Both the position numbers and the translations under genes were made by a program. A DNA stretch of 7,994 nucleotides from positions 1 through 7,994 of the forward strand of contig JAPLMG010000009.1 of assembly GCA_026387165.1 (NCBI GenBank), read 5' to 3'. The first letter of the stretch is position 1; every line of letters begins with the position of its first letter. This DNA is from Candidatus Omnitrophota bacterium (lineage in GTDB: Bacteria; Omnitrophota; Gorgyraeia; 2-01-FULL-45-10). The notes under the pieces are model-generated. The model had not been told where the DNA came from. It ran no database searches and worked only from the letters and a program-made list of their open reading frames with translations. Positions 5,132-7,994 of the stretch are shown here, in pieces.

Positions 5132-7405
5132 TTAATAAATTCCTATTACATCTTCCCTTATAGAGAGAGTGGCGGAGTTATCGGCTGTCGGCATGACAAA
5201 GCCGATCGGAAAAGCTGCGCCAGGGCCGCCATAGGCGCCCATGTGGTAAGCCGGAGGAACGGGAACACCACTGGATATACATAGCGGGTTAGTAGGAACG
5301 TAATTGACATCATCCACAAAATTTGGATTAAAATTAATATTTCCCACATAGCTCGGAATTGAAAAGTAGGCCGGAGATATGCAGCAATAAAGAATATATT
5401 TCGCCGCGGCTGTGTCGTAGTTTGAGGGAGAGTTACCATACAATATATTTTCTGTCACGTCTATATACCAAGAATCATAACTTCCGGTAGCAGCCTCTAT
5501 TCCGCCGTTACTAGTTGTAGCTATGTTATCGGTTATGGTATTGTGTATAATTGTAAGCCAAGTAGAGGAAGTATAATGATTGATACAACAAATTATCCCG
5601 CCGCCATAATTAGCTCTGTTGCCGGCTATAATATTGTTTGAGATGATAGTATCGGTCCCCCAATAACAATAAATAGATATTCCGCCGCCGGAGCGCGTGG
5701 TTGTGTTGTGGGTTATTTTATTTTTTGAGATGGTGAGTAAACTGGCGTGTAAATTGGCATTATCGCCATGATTAAAAGCGCATATCCCGCCCCCCCTGGT
5801 GTTTCCTGCAGCCGTATTATTATCTATGGTATTGTTTGAGATGGTAATAATAGAGCGAAAGTTATAATAACATTCAGCATATATTCCGGCGCCGGCCCAC
5901 ATGGCGGTGGTTTCGGTTGTTTTATTGTTTGAGATGGTATTGTTTAAGATGGAAATAGGGTTTGTGGTAGAGTTGCGGGCATATATTCCGCCGCCGTCGG
6001 TACTACCTGTGTTATTGTCTATGGTATTGTTTAAGATGGTAATAGTTCCTAAGGACGCATTAATAGCATATGCTCCGGCGCCATGTCGGGCTGTATTATT
6101 GTTTATGATATTGTTTGAGATGGTAATGGAGCCTGAGATAGAACTATCAGCATATATTCCGCCGCAGTAGTCTTGAGATGTGTTTAACGTTATGTTATTA
6201 TTTGACATGGTAATAGAGCCTGAGGAAATACTATGAGCATATATTCCGCCAGCGTATGTAGTACCCGAATAGGCATTGAAGATAACTGCATTTTGGTCTA
6301 TGGTATTGTTCGAAATGGTAATAGAGCCTGAGGAAGAATTAGAAGCATATATTCCGCCGCCGTATGCATCACCTACTGCGCTTATGCCTGAGGCGGTAGC
6401 TGTGTTGTAGGCTATGATATTGCTAGAAATGGTAATAGAGCCTGAGGAAGAATTAGAAGCATTTATTCCACCGCCGTATGCAGAACCCGTGTAGATGGAT
6501 TTATTATGGTCTATGGTATTGTTTGAGATGGTAATAGAGCCTGAGGAAGAATTAGAAGCATTTATTCCGCCGCCTGAGGCGGCCTTTCCATTCTTTATAG
6601 TAAAACCGTCTATATTCACTTTCTTATTTGCAGAGTTAAGACTGATATTTATAACTCTGCCTGATAAGTTGCCGTCTATTATAGTCTCGTAGCCAGATTC
6701 GCCAAGGTGCCTTGTCCAGTCGCTGTAGTCGTAGGCTCCTTTTAATGTTATGGCTTTATTATCGATAAGAAGGTTCTCCAAATACGGACTTCTGTCATTA
6801 TTTGAGACCTGCACTGTATCGCCGTCAACAGCGTCGTTGATCGCGAGTTGTATCTTCTCGTATAGTCCTTTTATCTGCGTAACATTGCCTGATATATCTT
6901 CTACTACTAATCTGACAGGTGTAGGGGCGCCGGGTATCCTGCAATATACGGCAGATATGCTGGTCTTGGAACCTACATTGGGGAATTTTGCATCTTTTGT
7001 GATCACTAAGGCATAGACTACTTTTGATAGTATATTTGAAGGGTTTAACGCATCCGATATATTGAGCTCATATAGCTTATTGGATACAAGATTGGTGGTC
7101 TGGCCCTGAGGCGTATAGTTTAGGTTTGGTCTTGCCCAGGTATAGGTGCCGATGACGGCGTTATTGGCGTCATAAATATCCAGTTGGTTTGTTCCTACTA
7201 TCTCGACATATTTGGAATTACGTACATTCGCGCTTATATGTTCCAGTATGACGACTGCTTCCTGTGAAAGCGATATGCCGGTCTGTAATATAGTGGTAAA
7301 TCTTGAATGCGCTATGATAAGCTGGCTTGCGCCGAGCAGCAATACCATTGACAGCGCCATTGTGAGGATGAGCTCGACTAGCGTTAAGGCCTTGGTGGTT
7401 TTCAT
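5132..7405 (-). CDS. Prepilin-type N-terminus fused to right-handed parallel beta-helix protein
   Basis: 757 residues, apparently complete. Residues 1-29 look like a type IV prepilin/pseudopilin signal: KTTKA|LTLVELILTM with Glu at mature position 5 and a following hydrophobic helix. Cleavage after Ala6, not Gly, is inferred. Residues 30-170 resemble a minor-pilin (PilW/GspJ-like) domain only loosely. From about 180 (IQLAINDAVDGDTVQV, NKAITLKGAY) a beta-helix cap begins. It is followed by ten or more coils at about 275-660, each near 28-38 residues, with GGGIYASNSSSGSITISNNT as the recurring pattern. The C-terminus (NPNFVDD...NPLCISSG...HMGAYGGPG, 692-729) is a common end module of such proteins. 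The ATG is supported by AGGGAG six bases upstream. A weak promoter candidate lies within 80 bp (TTACCG-N16-TAAGAT). It probably acts at the cell surface, perhaps in adhesion or glycan binding; a polysaccharide lyase is possible but no catalytic residues were identified. Confidence 0.9.
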   Translation of the reverse strand: MKTTKALTLVELILTMALSMVLLLGASQLIIAHSRFTTILQTGISLSQEAVVILEHISANVRNSKYVEIVGTNQLDIYDANNAVIGTYTWARPNLNYTPQGQTTNLVSNKLYELNISDALNPSNILSKVVYALVITKDAKFPNVGSKTSISAVYCRIPGAPTPVRLVVEDISGNVTQIKGLYEKIQLAINDAVDGDTVQVSNNDRSPYLENLLIDNKAITLKGAYDYSDWTRHLGESGYETIIDGNLSGRVINISLNSANKKVNIDGFTIKNGKAASGGGINASNSSSGSITISNNTIDHNKSIYTGSAYGGGINASNSSSGSITISSNIIAYNTATASGISAVGDAYGGGIYASNSSSGSITISNNTIDQNAVIFNAYSGTTYAGGIYAHSISSGSITMSNNNITLNTSQDYCGGIYADSSISGSITISNNIINNNTARHGAGAYAINASLGTITILNNTIDNNTGSTDGGGIYARNSTTNPISILNNTISNNKTTETTAMWAGAGIYAECYYNFRSIITISNNTIDNNTAAGNTRGGGICAFNHGDNANLHASLLTISKNKITHNTTTRSGGGISIYCYWGTDTIISNNIIAGNRANYGGGIICCINHYTSSTWLTIIHNTITDNIATTSNGGIEAATGSYDSWYIDVTENILYGNSPSNYDTAAAKYILYCCISPAYFSIPSYVGNINFNPNFVDDVNYVPTNPLCISSGVPVPPAYHMGAYGGPGAAFPIGFVMPTADNSATLSIREDVIGIY
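6315..6561 (-). repeat. In-frame near-identical beta-helix coil repeats
   Basis: A 34-bp sequence beginning ATGGTAATAGAGCCTGAGG is repeated exactly at 6315-6348, 6429-6462 and 6528-6561, encoding ASNSSSGSITI. More diverged copies start at 6207, 6120, 6036, 5949, 5841, 5730 and 5643. Successive distances (99, 114, 108, 87, 84, 87, 108, 111, 87 bp) are all multiples of three. The repeats nearest the N-terminus are the most alike, suggesting recent coil duplication there. Confidence 0.9.
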
Positions 7406-7497
7406 TGAATTCTCCCTACCCTCTTATTCTTAGACTTAGCTATCTTACCATATCTCGACCACCCGGTAACAGCTCAGTGTTTTAAGAAGCAATGGTA

Positions 7498-7555
7498 AAA
7501 ATGGGGTCAGTTCCATTCAGCACTGAAAGTGACGCGTTGGGACTGACACCATTTT
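7498..7555. repeat. REPIN-like small inverted-repeat element
   Basis: AAAATGGGGTCAGTTCC (7498-7514) and GGGACTGACACCATTTT (7539-7555) are inverted repeats matching at 15 of 17 positions across a 24-base centre. That centre holds a small palindrome, TTCAGCACTGAA. No coding capacity. It sits between the two divergent genes. Its ends share GGGGTCAG with the ends of the transposase element but then differ, so it belongs to a related but separate repeat family. Confidence 0.8.
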
Positions 7556-7636
7556 CTTATAGAACTGGACTATTACACCATCTGACATTATTTTATGCGT
7601 GAGCTGTGAGCAAAAAACTTTTTAAAGACCTTTAAT

Positions 7637-7994
7637 ATGCGAACAAAAAAACAATCTATCATTCCCGGCTCTACACCACCATATCCCCTCATATCGAGTA
7701 TACCAGACTTATCAACTGCGTCAAGGCAGGATAAGGCTGCTGTTTTATTTCTAACACGCCGCTGTACCGGCGCGCTTAATTACGAGGTTCTCCAGGAGGT
7801 TATGCGCCCTGATGAAGCGCAGGTAACGATGAGCGTTTTAGTCGCGCCCGGGAATATCGCGACCGAGGTTATGGTATGGACGGGCGGCATTGCTCCATTA
7901 GACGTTATAGTGACTACCACGTTTGCCTCCGGAACAGTCCCTCCCGTAGGATCGAAGCTACTACCTAAAGGCCAGGCAGGCGTGATGGGGGGAT
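7637..7994 (+). CDS. Unidentified protein, 5' part only
   Basis: An open frame of 119 codons runs from ATG at 7637 off the window edge; the nearest upstream in-frame stop is TGA at 7607. I do not recognise the family. The translation starts MRTKKQSIIPGSTPPYPL; from about residue 50 it is rich in Val, Thr and Ala (e.g. QVTMSVLVAPGNIATEVMVW), with a beta-rich look and no evident signal peptide or membrane segment. Codons from about 50 onward show the G-rich first position expected of real coding sequence. No good ribosome site precedes the ATG. An internal ATG at 7802 has AGGAGG only two bases upstream, too close to be convincing. The gene diverges from the beta-helix gene. Reality of the gene is likely, its start uncertain. 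Confidence 0.5.
   Translation, partial: MRTKKQSIIPGSTPPYPLISSIPDLSTASRQDKAAVLFLTRRCTGALNYEVLQEVMRPDEAQVTMSVLVAPGNIATEVMVWTGGIAPLDVIVTTTFASGTVPPVGSKLLPKGQAGVMGG

Noticed and set aside
5158..5439. 93-codon minus-strand frame inside the 3' end of the beta-helix gene
   Set aside because: Alternative frame within a gene whose main frame encodes a recognisable C-terminal module; no independent support.
5901..6692. Plus-strand open frames opposite the beta-helix gene
   Set aside because: Repetitive translations are produced by the antisense of the in-frame coil repeats; no ribosome sites or family resemblance.
7794..7804. AGGAGG before ATG at 7802 as the true start of the last gene
   Set aside because: The spacing of two bases is too short for normal initiation, and the frame is open well upstream.

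Overview
The window is a piece of a bacterial chromosome of moderate GC. It holds the 5' part of smc, a heavily rearranged transposon junction, a large surface-type beta-helix gene, and the start of an unidentified gene. The combination of a canonical SMC, a REP-associated (Y1/HUH) transposase starting MARPLRIEYPGAFYH, and a prepilin-signal/parallel-beta-helix protein resembles uncultivated bacteria of the PVC/Omnitrophota type. That assignment is recalled family resemblance, not a search result, and is only moderately confident.

Layout. (1) 1-3281, minus strand: smc, cut off by the window edge exactly at the C-terminal ABC signature (LLSG...). (2) 3282-3454: smc leader and a good sigma70-type promoter (TTGCCA-N17-TATACT). 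(3) 3455-5131: a transposon cluster. It holds one complete IS200-like/RAYT element (3492-4542) with terminal inverted repeats, and a 5' remnant of a second, about 95% identical copy (4549-4801). An exact 88-bp second copy of the smc promoter region follows (4827-4914), then a 14-bp inverted repeat (4927-4974). The cluster ends with three further copies of the element end in direct orientation (4990-5106). (4) 5132-7405, minus strand: a 757-residue protein with a type IV prepilin-like N-terminus fused to a right-handed parallel beta-helix. (5) 7406-7636: divergent intergenic region with a small inverted-repeat (REPIN-like) element. (6) 7637-end, plus strand: the first 119 codons of an unidentified protein.

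How the parts relate. smc, the transposase and the beta-helix gene all read on the minus strand. If the 88-bp repeat arose by duplication, smc was originally separated from the beta-helix gene by a short intergenic region. The cluster inserted there, leaving smc with one promoter copy and placing the other upstream of the transposase. Each transposase copy has a perfect-consensus promoter (TTGACA-N17-TATAAT) just inside its end. A 12-bp inverted repeat there could fold only in transcripts read in from outside, which would include those from the duplicated smc promoter.

The most unusual signal is at the element borders. Three separate borders run straight into short (9-10 bp) perfect or near-perfect tandem repeats whose units begin with CTA or CCTA. 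The 29-bp element end itself is present in four exact direct copies within about 330 bp.
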